A stretch of DNA of 6,546 bases from Undibacterium sp. GTDB lineage: Bacteria; Pseudomonadota; Gammaproteobacteria; Burkholderiales; Burkholderiaceae_D. The DNA is taken from positions 1 through 6,546 of the forward strand of contig JAIELM010000023.1 in the NCBI GenBank assembly GCA_019752975.1. The letters run 5' to 3'. Shown one piece after another: positions 1-5,583 of this stretch; within the stretch, counting starts at the first letter, position 1; the number at the start of each line of letters is the position of its first letter. The notes beneath the pieces were generated by a model. The model was not told the origin of the DNA. It was given only the letters and a program-made list of their open reading frames with translations, and made no database searches. The translations under genes and the position numbers were made by a program.

Positions 1-524
1 TGGTGAAACTGATTAATGATTTATTAGGTATCGGATTATATGGCGAAAAATTTGGCAAAGTCGCCTATACCGACAGCTTCATGGGGCCGATGAGTTTTGT
101 ACCCACCGTCATCAAACAAACACCAGAAGGCATACGCTTAGGCATCAATCTGCGCCGTCCACAGGGTAAAACTTCACAACAACTCAGCCAAGAAATTCAT
201 GCCGCTTTAGATACGTGGCAAAGCCAAGGCCTTACCTTAAAAGACCTCAAGGTCGAGCTAGATGATCCTTGGATACTGAAAGATGCCCCACAGATTCCCA
301 CGCTGCTCAGTGTGTTCTCGCATTTCACTGGCATCAAAAATGCCCAACCTGTCTCGGTCGGCGGCAGCACTAATTCACGTCTGTTCCCCAATGCTGTCAG
401 CTTCGGCCCCTCTATGCCCAGCGCGGTCTACACTGGGCACTCAGAACATGAATTCATCTCACACAAACAATTGCTGTTGAACTTAAAAATGTACACCGCC
501 GTGTTGGTAGAATTAGCGAAATGA
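1..524 (+). CDS. M20-family metallopeptidase (dipeptidase-like), C-terminal fragment
   Basis: This is the last 173 or so residues of a zinc-dependent M20 peptidase; the N-terminal half lies to the left of the window. The GTG at position 3 is read as an internal valine and not as a start, because the two preceding bases belong to a truncated codon and the catalytic half is missing. Seen near the C-terminus: GGSTNSRLFPNAVSFGP (fragment residues 120-136), which matches the substrate-binding GG-T--R-xPN block of PepV-like dipeptidases, followed by H146 in GHSEHEF. That H-x3-E-[FY] pattern is where the family places its last zinc-ligand histidine. The middle (about 25-115) resembles the lid/dimerisation domain. 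By family, such enzymes cleave di- or short peptides, usually in the cytosol; the exact substrate cannot be told from this fragment. The gene ends in TGA at 522-524, with no clear terminator directly after it. Confidence 0.85.
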   Translation, partial: VKLINDLLGIGLYGEKFGKVAYTDSFMGPMSFVPTVIKQTPEGIRLGINLRRPQGKTSQQLSQEIHAALDTWQSQGLTLKDLKVELDDPWILKDAPQIPTLLSVFSHFTGIKNAQPVSVGGSTNSRLFPNAVSFGPSMPSAVYTGHSEHEFISHKQLLLNLKMYTAVLVELAK

Positions 525-564
525 AGACCAAGGCATGACTATTCAGCCGCTATGATAACTCATC

Positions 565-676
565 AAAAAACGAAAACCCTTCAACGCCGAGACGCAGAGA
601 CGCAGAGAAATAGAGAAACACAGAGATTTTCTCCGGTTTTCTCAGCGCTTCGGCGCCTCGGCGTTGAGGGGCTTTC
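565..676 (-). terminator. Possible terminator-like stem-loop for the minus-strand gene
   Basis: Read on the minus strand, the long inverted repeat at 676-572 is followed by one base and then six T residues (the complement of 565-570). A GC-rich stem followed by a T run is the layout of an intrinsic terminator for a transcript coming from the gene at 918-1910. Against this, the loop is 33 bases, the stem has seven mismatches and it begins about 240 bases beyond the stop codon. The opposite orientation has no T run. Confidence 0.3.
572..676. repeat. Long imperfect inverted repeat, GACGCAGAG-type intergenic element
   Basis: The left arm (572-607) and the reverse complement of the right arm (641-676) match at 29 of 36 positions by hand alignment, sharing CAACGCCGAG near the outer end. 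The 33-base centre (608-640) is rich in AGAGAAA/TTTTCTC. The left arm contains near-tandem ACGCAGAG units. Intergenic DNA with iterated CGCAGAG/CGCAAAG units is common in environmental bacteria and often produces spurious translations such as SASLRLGVEGF, which is what this stretch gives on the minus strand. The transcript of either strand could fold into a long stem-loop. A second, degenerate copy lies at 5417-5480. Whether it is mobile or acts as an RNA end structure is inference. Confidence 0.75.
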
Positions 677-783
677 AATGAAGAATTACTATAGTATTTA
701 ATTCGGATTGGTATCAGGTTCGTCAACCTGCTAAGGAGACATGAAACTGCGCAGAGAATCAATGTGGTCTAAATCTAGGCTCT

Positions 784-836
784 ATTGATTCTATATTGAT
801 TCTCGTTTGATTCTCGTTTGATTACGCTAGTTTGAT
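784..836. repeat. Direct-repeat array of TTGAT(TCT) motifs at 11-bp spacing
   Basis: TTGAT occurs at 785, 796, 807 and 818, exactly 11 bases apart, and a fifth time at 832 (14 bases on). The first three units share TTGATTCT; later units diverge. An inverted copy, GAGAATCAAT at 754-763, is the exact reverse complement of ATTGATTCTC at 795-804, so a stem-loop is also possible. The spacing is close to one helical turn, which would put the motifs on the same face of DNA. Its place between two gene ends argues against a promoter operator; a decayed tandem duplication is the simpler reading. Confidence 0.6.
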
Positions 837-917
837 CAGGCGCTAGCTTACACCTTAGTACCTTTTGGACACCTGCACTTGTGTCTATTTTTGAGCTTGG
901 GGAAAAGCTTAGTTTTG

Positions 918-1910
918 TTATTTCTTGAGTTGGGGGTCTAGTTTGCTACCCTCAAGGCCCAACAGAGAATACTGCCGAGACTTGATAATATCGGCAATCA
1001 GTTGTGCTTGTTTTTCTGTTTGTTGACGTTGTGTTTCTGATGGTAAATTCTGAAGAATCTGGTGTGGAATCGATTCACCACATTGTCCCATTGTTCCACA
1101 TAATTCCAGGTAAGCTAGGCTATTTTTCTCGCAAGCGTAGCCTGATCTGCACATCGCGATTAGCATCACCTCCACTATGTGTTCACTGTCTTGTAACTTA
1201 GGATCGAGTAGGATACGGTATTGATTGTGTTTGCTCGCAAATTCCAACCAACTCCCCAAGCTACTACCAATCCAGAGCAGGGCATCACTTCCGTCACTCT
1301 CAAGCGAATTTAAAATAGCTTGACGAACTTTTTGAATCGAGTCTGCATTCGTTTCCTGTCTACTCAATTCAAGGCTTTCAGGATTAATCGGTGCAGGAGA
1401 ATTATCTAATGAACTCCGCAAAGATTTGAGTTTGGCACGTAACTCATTTGGACTAGTCTGAAAAAATAATTTGCAACGTGTTTGTAATTCCCGACGAGAT
1501 TCCCAAACGCTCAACTGATTGGCCTTCGATCCTATATCGCTATACTGCCAATTCATTACCACTGGCAAACAATAAGAAAGAGCGCGATGGGCTAAGAACT
1601 GCTCTTTCGGATTGGTAGCATCCTTACCTCGCCTGAAAAGTGCATAGAGTTCTTCCGCTGAGGCACTCCACAAAGATTTGGGAGTGCCGCTTTTCATATC
1701 AACATTTTTTTCCTGTGTTTCATGTGTAGGTGCATCAGAGTTCGATTTGATGCCCTGAACCTTGACTACGTTCGACTTCGTCGGGGATGTCAGGGATAAA
1801 TCCGATTGCGTCTCTGTTGTCCAAGAAAAAAACAAGAATAAGCAGATACCAAGAGCACAAATACCAGCAATTAAAATAGTGGTTAATCTATATCGCGTTA
1901 TTATGCTCAT
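918..1910 (-). CDS. Uncharacterised membrane-anchored, cysteine-containing exported protein
   Basis: I do not recognise this 330-residue protein. A short basic N-terminus (R6, R8) is followed by one hydrophobic helix at about residues 9-30, with no lipobox, so it should be a signal anchor leaving the rest in the periplasm. Residues 31-80 are Ser/Thr/Lys-rich and probably a flexible linker; residues 80-330 look like a mostly helical domain. That domain has six cysteines (C114, C146, C254, C260, C271, C277), enough for three disulfides; the last four form a C-x5-C-x10-C-x5-C cluster within MCRSGYAC and LCGTMGQCG. The ATG at 1910-1908 is the furthest upstream in-frame start because TAA directly precedes it. 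Only a weak GGA-like ribosome site lies upstream. No enzyme motif is visible. It is likely monocistronic, as the neighbours are 210 bases away or convergent. Confidence 0.8.
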   Translation of the reverse strand: MSIITRYRLTTILIAGICALGICLFLFFSWTTETQSDLSLTSPTKSNVVKVQGIKSNSDAPTHETQEKNVDMKSGTPKSLWSASAEELYALFRRGKDATNPKEQFLAHRALSYCLPVVMNWQYSDIGSKANQLSVWESRRELQTRCKLFFQTSPNELRAKLKSLRSSLDNSPAPINPESLELSRQETNADSIQKVRQAILNSLESDGSDALLWIGSSLGSWLEFASKHNQYRILLDPKLQDSEHIVEVMLIAMCRSGYACEKNSLAYLELCGTMGQCGESIPHQILQNLPSETQRQQTEKQAQLIADIIKSRQYSLLGLEGSKLDPQLKK

Positions 1911-1978
1911 TTATAGTGTCCGTCATTTCCACCAGATCCTGTTGGAAGATCAATCGACACGTCTCCTGTATTAAGTTA

Positions 1979-2006
1979 ATCCTAGAAACGGCAATTGACA
2001 GCGCAA
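1979..2006 (-). promoter_or_regulatory. Candidate sigma-70-like promoter for the cysteine-rich protein gene
   Basis: On the minus strand TTGCGC (2006-2001) and TAGGAT (1984-1979) are separated by 16 bases, about 70 bases upstream of the ATG at 1910. The match is three of six to TTGACA and four of six to TATAAT, so this is only the best candidate seen in the spacer, not a firm call. Confidence 0.25.
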
Positions 2007-2120
2007 TTTTGCGTAAGTCCCAAGTGTTTGATTTCACATCGTCTTTGGAGGTAAATTCTGCTCACCATTTGCTTGAGTACGCAATGACATGATTGCACAC
2101 CCCACAAAGTGAGCACACCT

Positions 2121-3881
2121 CTACGGTCTCAACAAAACCTGCAAACGCGTATTACGTTCAGCTATCAAGTCCTTGGCTAGAGTAATGCGGGCTTGAATTT
2201 TTTTGCTTGCGCCTTTAGCGTCGATGTCGGTGGTTTTATCCAACGCGGCTTGATACCAGCGCGCCCATACGTCGACGATGTGTGCTTGCTCGGTGGCGTC
2301 GGCACCTGCCTTGATGGCTTGCTGGCTTAAAATATATTCTTTTTGCAGGCGATCTAGGGCTGCGTATTCAGTCTCTTTGATTACTTGCAGCGCAGTCATT
2401 TCATCGCCTTGTGTCAGCGTATAGGCGGCCGCTAAGGCGCAGATGCCGACGTTGCGCATCTCTGCTTTGGAAACCATCTCTAGCCGATCGGCATCGGTAT
2501 GATAAAACACATCGGTAAAGTGCCACATCAAGACGGCGGGAATATTCGCATCCAAGAAAGGTTGGTGGTCGCTGCCGCCCTCATAGGGATTACTATTCAC
2601 TACCCAGCCGTTTTCTTTGCCTTGTTGGCGACAACGATTCAATAAAAAATCAGTAAAATAATTCGGTTTGAGTTGCGACTCTTTCAAAACAGAACCTCCC
2701 CATTCAGTATGCTTGTCCTCACCACGAGTCCAAATCGCTGAAGGGTCTGGCATTTTTTCAATCAAAAAACTACCCCCAGTTTTAGCGGTGTTTTCCCCTA
2801 CCATATCCAAACTCATGCCCCATTTAATACCGCTACGGCGTTGTGGATCATCTTGAATATAACGTTTGGTAGAGATGATTTCGTCACCCCACAAAAACGT
2901 GATAGTGCGCTGCGGTGCAATTTTATTTTGCTGTACCAACTCAGCGGTTATGCGCGCCATCTCGGCTAAAGTACCGACGCCGGTGGCATTGTCGTTTGCC
3001 CCAGGCTCTTGCACATGAGCGCTAAACACAAAGCGTTCATCGGGCAATTGACTGCCGCGCACATTGGCGACTAGGGTTAATTCTTCCGCCTCATAAATCT
3101 TACTGTTGACGATCACGGTGACTTCCGTTTTTCCTTTGGCTAAGGCCGCTTTCAATTTTTCTTTAGCACGATATGAAAGCGCAATCGCCCACTTTTGACG
3201 ATCAGCCCCAAGGTATTCAATACCTTGAAATTGGATAGAATTAACGTACGTGGTGGGCTGAGTGTAGGCAGGCATGGCATATGAAAGCACTCCAACGGCA
3301 CCATGTCGTATAGCGCGAGCGTACAAAGCGCCGGCATTGTTTTCTGCAAATACGATTTTTCCTTTCAGATCTTTCGCGGTAAAATCAGCCTCACCCCCTT
3401 GACCTACATCGACCACTTCAGCGCTCACTCCACCGGGCGGGGTACTGGCTGAATTGACTGCCATCATATTGCGATTGGTCTGTGTGTTGAGCAGCACTTC
3501 GTCCTCACCAAGCAAACGCATACTTGCCGAAATCGGCTCCCACGTGGGCCGTTTCATCTTACGTGATTCAATTCTATAGGTGAGTGTGCCGTCGGCTTCA
3601 CCTTGGCTTTCTTTTTTGTATCCGGCTTGTTGTAGAATTTTTTCGACATGATAAATACTCTCGTTAAATTGGGTATTACCCGCAATGCGCCAAGCTTTCT
3701 CAACGAAGGCAACCGTTTGGTAAGCATTCTCGGCCACGAACATAGCTCGTAGATTGGTGTAATAATCGTCTACGCGAATGCTACGCGCAGGATCGTTATT
3801 AAGCTTGCTTGAGAAGGACATAGCACCGGCGCTCAGCGCCCATGCTCCCAAAGTGAAAGTGAATCTAAGAATTTTATTCAT
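2121..3881 (-). CDS. Secreted M28-family zinc metallopeptidase with PA domain
   Basis: A 586-residue protein when started at the ATG at 3881-3879. The open frame extends 31 codons further up to 3974, but the internal Met begins a clear signal peptide (MNKILRF, hydrophobic 7-20, cleavage near AGA or MSF). Domains: N-terminal segment 30-140, PA-like insert about 145-250 (VSAEVVDVG, LKGKIVFAENNAGA, HGAVGVL), M28 catalytic domain about 265-490, helical tail 495-586. Probable zinc ligands by motif: H289 (SAHVQ), D297 (PGANDNATG), E334 (LWGDE), D359 (SLDMVGEN) and H461 (YHTDADR). M28 enzymes are mostly aminopeptidases or carboxypeptidases removing single residues; the bond cleaved here is not predictable. 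The usual H-x-D reads H-V-Q and the usual E-E pair reads D-E, so the subfamily is not the textbook one. A GAGG ribosome-site candidate sits 13 bases before the ATG, longer than usual. Confidence 0.9.
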   Translation of the reverse strand: MNKILRFTFTLGAWALSAGAMSFSSKLNNDPARSIRVDDYYTNLRAMFVAENAYQTVAFVEKAWRIAGNTQFNESIYHVEKILQQAGYKKESQGEADGTLTYRIESRKMKRPTWEPISASMRLLGEDEVLLNTQTNRNMMAVNSASTPPGGVSAEVVDVGQGGEADFTAKDLKGKIVFAENNAGALYARAIRHGAVGVLSYAMPAYTQPTTYVNSIQFQGIEYLGADRQKWAIALSYRAKEKLKAALAKGKTEVTVIVNSKIYEAEELTLVANVRGSQLPDERFVFSAHVQEPGANDNATGVGTLAEMARITAELVQQNKIAPQRTITFLWGDEIISTKRYIQDDPQRRSGIKWGMSLDMVGENTAKTGGSFLIEKMPDPSAIWTRGEDKHTEWGGSVLKESQLKPNYFTDFLLNRCRQQGKENGWVVNSNPYEGGSDHQPFLDANIPAVLMWHFTDVFYHTDADRLEMVSKAEMRNVGICALAAAYTLTQGDEMTALQVIKETEYAALDRLQKEYILSQQAIKAGADATEQAHIVDVWARWYQAALDKTTDIDAKGASKKIQARITLAKDLIAERNTRLQVLLRP

Positions 3882-3950
3882 AAATAATATAAGGCCTCGT
3901 TTTTTATCAGATTTTCGCAGCGTACATGAGACATAAATCATGGAGTATGG

Positions 3951-3956
3951 AGTATA
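3951..3956 (-). promoter_or_regulatory. Candidate -10 element (TATACT) for the M28 peptidase gene
   Basis: On the minus strand TATACT matches TATAAT at five of six positions and lies about 70 bases before the preferred ATG at 3881. No good -35 is seen 16-18 bases upstream. It overlaps a two-copy 7-bp tandem repeat (TGGAGTA on the plus strand, 3941-3954). If this is the promoter, the longer start at 3974 cannot be used. Confidence 0.25.
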
Positions 3957-4085
3957 AAGCGAAAGCATGTTCACCTACGCGAAATCCTCAAGTTGGAATT
4001 TGCATTTCTATTATTCAGGCAAGACATAGGCTTTTTTCTGAGATCCTTGCTGGGAATAATATAAACGTGAAACAATAGCGCTTGG

Positions 4086-4104
4086 TTGATCTAGCTTGAT
4101 CTAG
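4086..4104 (+). repeat. Two-copy direct repeat TTGATCTAG next to a start codon
   Basis: TTGATCTAG occurs at 4086-4094 and again at 4096-4104, a 10-base period. The second copy supplies the first two bases (AG) of the AGGGG ribosome-site candidate of the following gene. Two copies are too few to call a functional repeat, but slippage here would move the leader, not the coding frame. Confidence 0.5.
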
Positions 4105-4107
4105 GGG
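4103..4107 (+). promoter_or_regulatory. Ribosome binding site AGGGG that bears on start choice
   Basis: AGGGG directly abuts the ATG at 4108, too close to serve it well. The following in-frame codons are ATG 4111 (3 bases away), GTG 4114 (6 bases) and TTG 4117 (9 bases). By spacing, GTG 4114 or TTG 4117 could be the real start; the protein changes by at most three residues. Confidence 0.5.
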
Positions 4108-4533
4108 ATGATGGTGTTGGATTATTTTAATGCGTATATTAGTGCGCAGGTGAGCCTCATACTGGCTGCGCAGGTCTACCTAGCGTTGACTTTAATCGTG
4201 GTGGTATTTCAATTCGCTTTAGCTATCGGTATGCCATGGGGTGCGCTAGCGATGGCTGGTAAATTTCCTGGAAAATATCCCCTAAAAATGCGCCTCGCAT
4301 GCCTGCCTATGATAGTACTTCTTGGTACTTGGGCACTCATCATCGCGAGTCGAGCAGCTTGGGTATATCCAGAAATAGCACGTTCTTTCCCTGCTTTGGT
4401 GTGGATAGTTCTGGGCTTGAATGTCCTAAGCTTCGTGATGAACCTGGCCACACCCAGTAAATGGGAGCGCATCATTTGGGCACCCATTACTTTCGGTTTG
4501 CTGTGTTGTAGTTTGCGGGTGACTCTCTCCTAA
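4108..4533 (+). CDS. Small four-helix integral membrane protein, function unknown
   Basis: A 141-residue, very hydrophobic protein with four likely transmembrane helices at about residues 15-40, 63-83, 93-113 and 122-139. Between helices one and two is a conserved-looking polar loop, GALAMAGKFPGKYPLKMRLA; before helix four comes NLATPSKWERIIWAP. The same arrangement (W-G-A-...-G loop and N-x2-[ST]-x-S-x2-ER-x2-WAP) is one I associate with uncharacterised membrane proteins in several phyla, but I cannot name a Pfam family with certainty. No catalytic or transport motif is visible. The start is uncertain within 4108-4117 because of ribosome-site spacing. The gene is divergent from the M28 peptidase and 118 bases upstream of the GH19 gene on the same strand, so a shared transcript is possible but unproven. 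Confidence 0.8.
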   Translation: MMVLDYFNAYISAQVSLILAAQVYLALTLIVVVFQFALAIGMPWGALAMAGKFPGKYPLKMRLACLPMIVLLGTWALIIASRAAWVYPEIARSFPALVWIVLGLNVLSFVMNLATPSKWERIIWAPITFGLLCCSLRVTLS

Positions 4534-4651
4534 AATCTGAAACAAGATAAGCATAGCGATCGCTGCATAGATGATTTTATTGTGATCTTCAACAATGTCG
4601 TTATGAACCAATGACAATAAACTTAGCCCCTCAAAATAAGCTTCTAACACA

Positions 4652-5395
4652 ATGAAAATTTTCACTTCCCTTTCCTTCGCAGCGCTCATACTAGGTAGTA
4701 GCCTCTTACTTACCTCCTGTGTTACCGCCGGTGCTCATCGTTCCTATGAAGTCACTGCAAAACCAGCACCCTTCTTCATTACTGAAGCACAGTTCGAAAC
4801 CTTGTTCCCTCAACGCCTACCTTTCTATACCTATGCAAGTCTAGTAGAAGCGACCAAGGCTTACCCTGCATTTGGGAATACAGGCGATCAAGCGACCAGA
4901 AAACGGGAAGTCGCCGCCTTCCTCGCCAACGTCATGCATGAGTCTCATTATCTCCAAGCAATCAACGAACAGGACACCTCCGTACATGGGCACTATTGCA
5001 ATGACCGAGAAGGTGTGCCCTGCGCTCCCGGTAAACAATATTTTGGACGCGGCCCAATTCAACTGAGTTGGAATTTCAACTACGCACTCGCGGGCCAGGC
5101 ATTAGGGCTCGACCTATTGGGTGATCCGGATATGGTCTCACGCGAGCCTGCCGTCGCCTGGAAGACTGCGATTTGGTATTGGATGGAGATCAAAGGACCT
5201 GGGACTGTCCCAGCACATGATGCGATAGTAAATGGCTTGGGGTTCGGCGAAGTGGTACGTAGCATTAACGGGGTTTTAGAATGTTCAAAACCCATACAAA
5301 ATATTGCTTATCAGCAGCAGCAACTTCGTATTCGTCACTACCTTAGCATCACCCAAATGCTCGATGTTACAGCAGCTATGCATACTCCGTGCTAG
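4652..5395 (+). CDS. GH19 chitinase-like lipoprotein
   Basis: A 247-residue protein. Residues 1-22 are a lipoprotein signal with lipobox LTSC, giving lipidated C23; Val at +2 is not the inner-membrane retention Asp, so outer-membrane sorting is expected. The rest is a single GH19 catalytic domain: FLANVMHESHY (90-100) with the general acid E97, E106 in INEQ at the nine-residue spacing seen between the two catalytic Glu of compact bacterial GH19 chitinases, then HYCNDRE (114-120), YFGRGPIQLSWNFNYA (130-145), and GFGEVVRSINGVLEC (197-211). C116/C124 and C211/C247 could form disulfides. There is no chitin-binding module. GH19 enzymes hydrolyse beta-1,4 GlcNAc chains by an inverting mechanism. 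Most are chitinases, but some relatives act on peptidoglycan, and the sequence alone does not separate these. The ATG is fixed by the signal peptide; the ribosome site is weak. Confidence 0.92.
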   Translation: MKIFTSLSFAALILGSSLLLTSCVTAGAHRSYEVTAKPAPFFITEAQFETLFPQRLPFYTYASLVEATKAYPAFGNTGDQATRKREVAAFLANVMHESHYLQAINEQDTSVHGHYCNDREGVPCAPGKQYFGRGPIQLSWNFNYALAGQALGLDLLGDPDMVSREPAVAWKTAIWYWMEIKGPGTVPAHDAIVNGLGFGEVVRSINGVLECSKPIQNIAYQQQQLRIRHYLSITQMLDVTAAMHTPC

Positions 5396-5401
5396 CGAAG
5401 C

Positions 5402-5413
5402 GAAACATGTTTC
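5402..5413. repeat. 12-bp perfect palindrome GAAACATGTTTC
   Basis: This palindrome starts six bases after the stop codon of the GH19 gene. As RNA it could form only a four-base-pair stem with a CAUG loop and is not followed by a U run, so it is not a convincing terminator. It might be a binding site, but nothing else supports that. Confidence 0.4.
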
Positions 5414-5416
5414 AAT

Positions 5417-5480
5417 AAGACAGAGAAAATCGGAAAAACCCTCTGCGTTTCTCCGCGTCTTAGTGTTGAGGGTTCTTGTC
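5417..5480. repeat. Degenerate second copy of the GACGCAGAG-type repeat
   Basis: Bases 5441-5480 resemble the right arm of the inverted repeat at 572-676; an 18-base core (GCG-T/C-CT...GTTGAGGG, 5455-5472) agrees at 14 of 18 positions by hand. Bases about 5417-5440 (CAGAGAAAATCGG, then AAAAACC) resemble its centre. No matching left arm is present, so the long hairpin is lost. Like the first copy it lies between two converging gene ends. Confidence 0.55.
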
Positions 5481-5583
5481 TTTGCTTTTGACTTTCGCGA
5501 CAATTTCTTTAGCATGCTCAACAAAGGATTCTAGGATAATAAATTACCAGTGACGCCTTATCTCGACTCCCGTATTTGCCTAC

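Larger units (their letters stand above)
525..917. other. Convergent intergenic spacer with two repeat structures
   Basis: These 393 bases separate the 3' ends of two genes that point at each other, so no promoter is needed here. The spacer holds a large imperfect inverted repeat (572-676) and an array of TTGAT motifs at 11-bp spacing (784-836), each listed separately. Short open frames on both strands in this stretch have no start signal and read as translated repeat sequence, so I do not call a gene. A six-base-pair hairpin with one G-T pair (867-872 with 881-886, followed by ATTTTT) is the only other structure, and it is weak. Confidence 0.8.

Noticed and set aside
283..480. Open frames on both strands inside the M20 gene (including 197-391 minus)
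   Set aside because: They are shadows of a clearly conserved reading frame and lack family features of their own.
550..762. 70-codon minus-strand open frame in the first convergent spacer
   Set aside because: It is the translation of the inverted repeat (ending in SASLRLGVEGF-type sequence), with no ribosome site; such translations are recurrent artefacts of this repeat type.
867..891. Hairpin followed by ATTTTT as a terminator for the M20 gene
   Set aside because: The stem is only six pairs with one G-T, the T run is interrupted, and it lies about 340 bases beyond the stop codon.
1762..1974. Plus-strand open frame across the 5' end of the cysteine-rich protein gene
   Set aside because: It is antisense to the signal-anchor region, with no ribosome site and no recognisable sequence.
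1995..2000. Perfect TTGACA on the plus strand
   Set aside because: No -10-like sequence follows at 16-18 bases and no plus-strand gene lies downstream.
2081..2096. GCAAT-GACATG-ATTGC hairpin downstream of the M28 gene as a terminator
   Set aside because: The stem is five AT-rich pairs with no following T run on either strand.
4555..4564. AGCGATCGCT palindrome between the membrane protein and GH19 genes
   Set aside because: It resembles the HIP1-type octamer, but it occurs once here and has no T run; a chance palindrome is enough to explain it.
4580..4607. TTGTGA and TATGAA (16-base spacer) as a promoter for the GH19 gene
   Set aside because: Both boxes match the consensus weakly, and TGTGA has no inverted partner that would suggest a CRP-like site.
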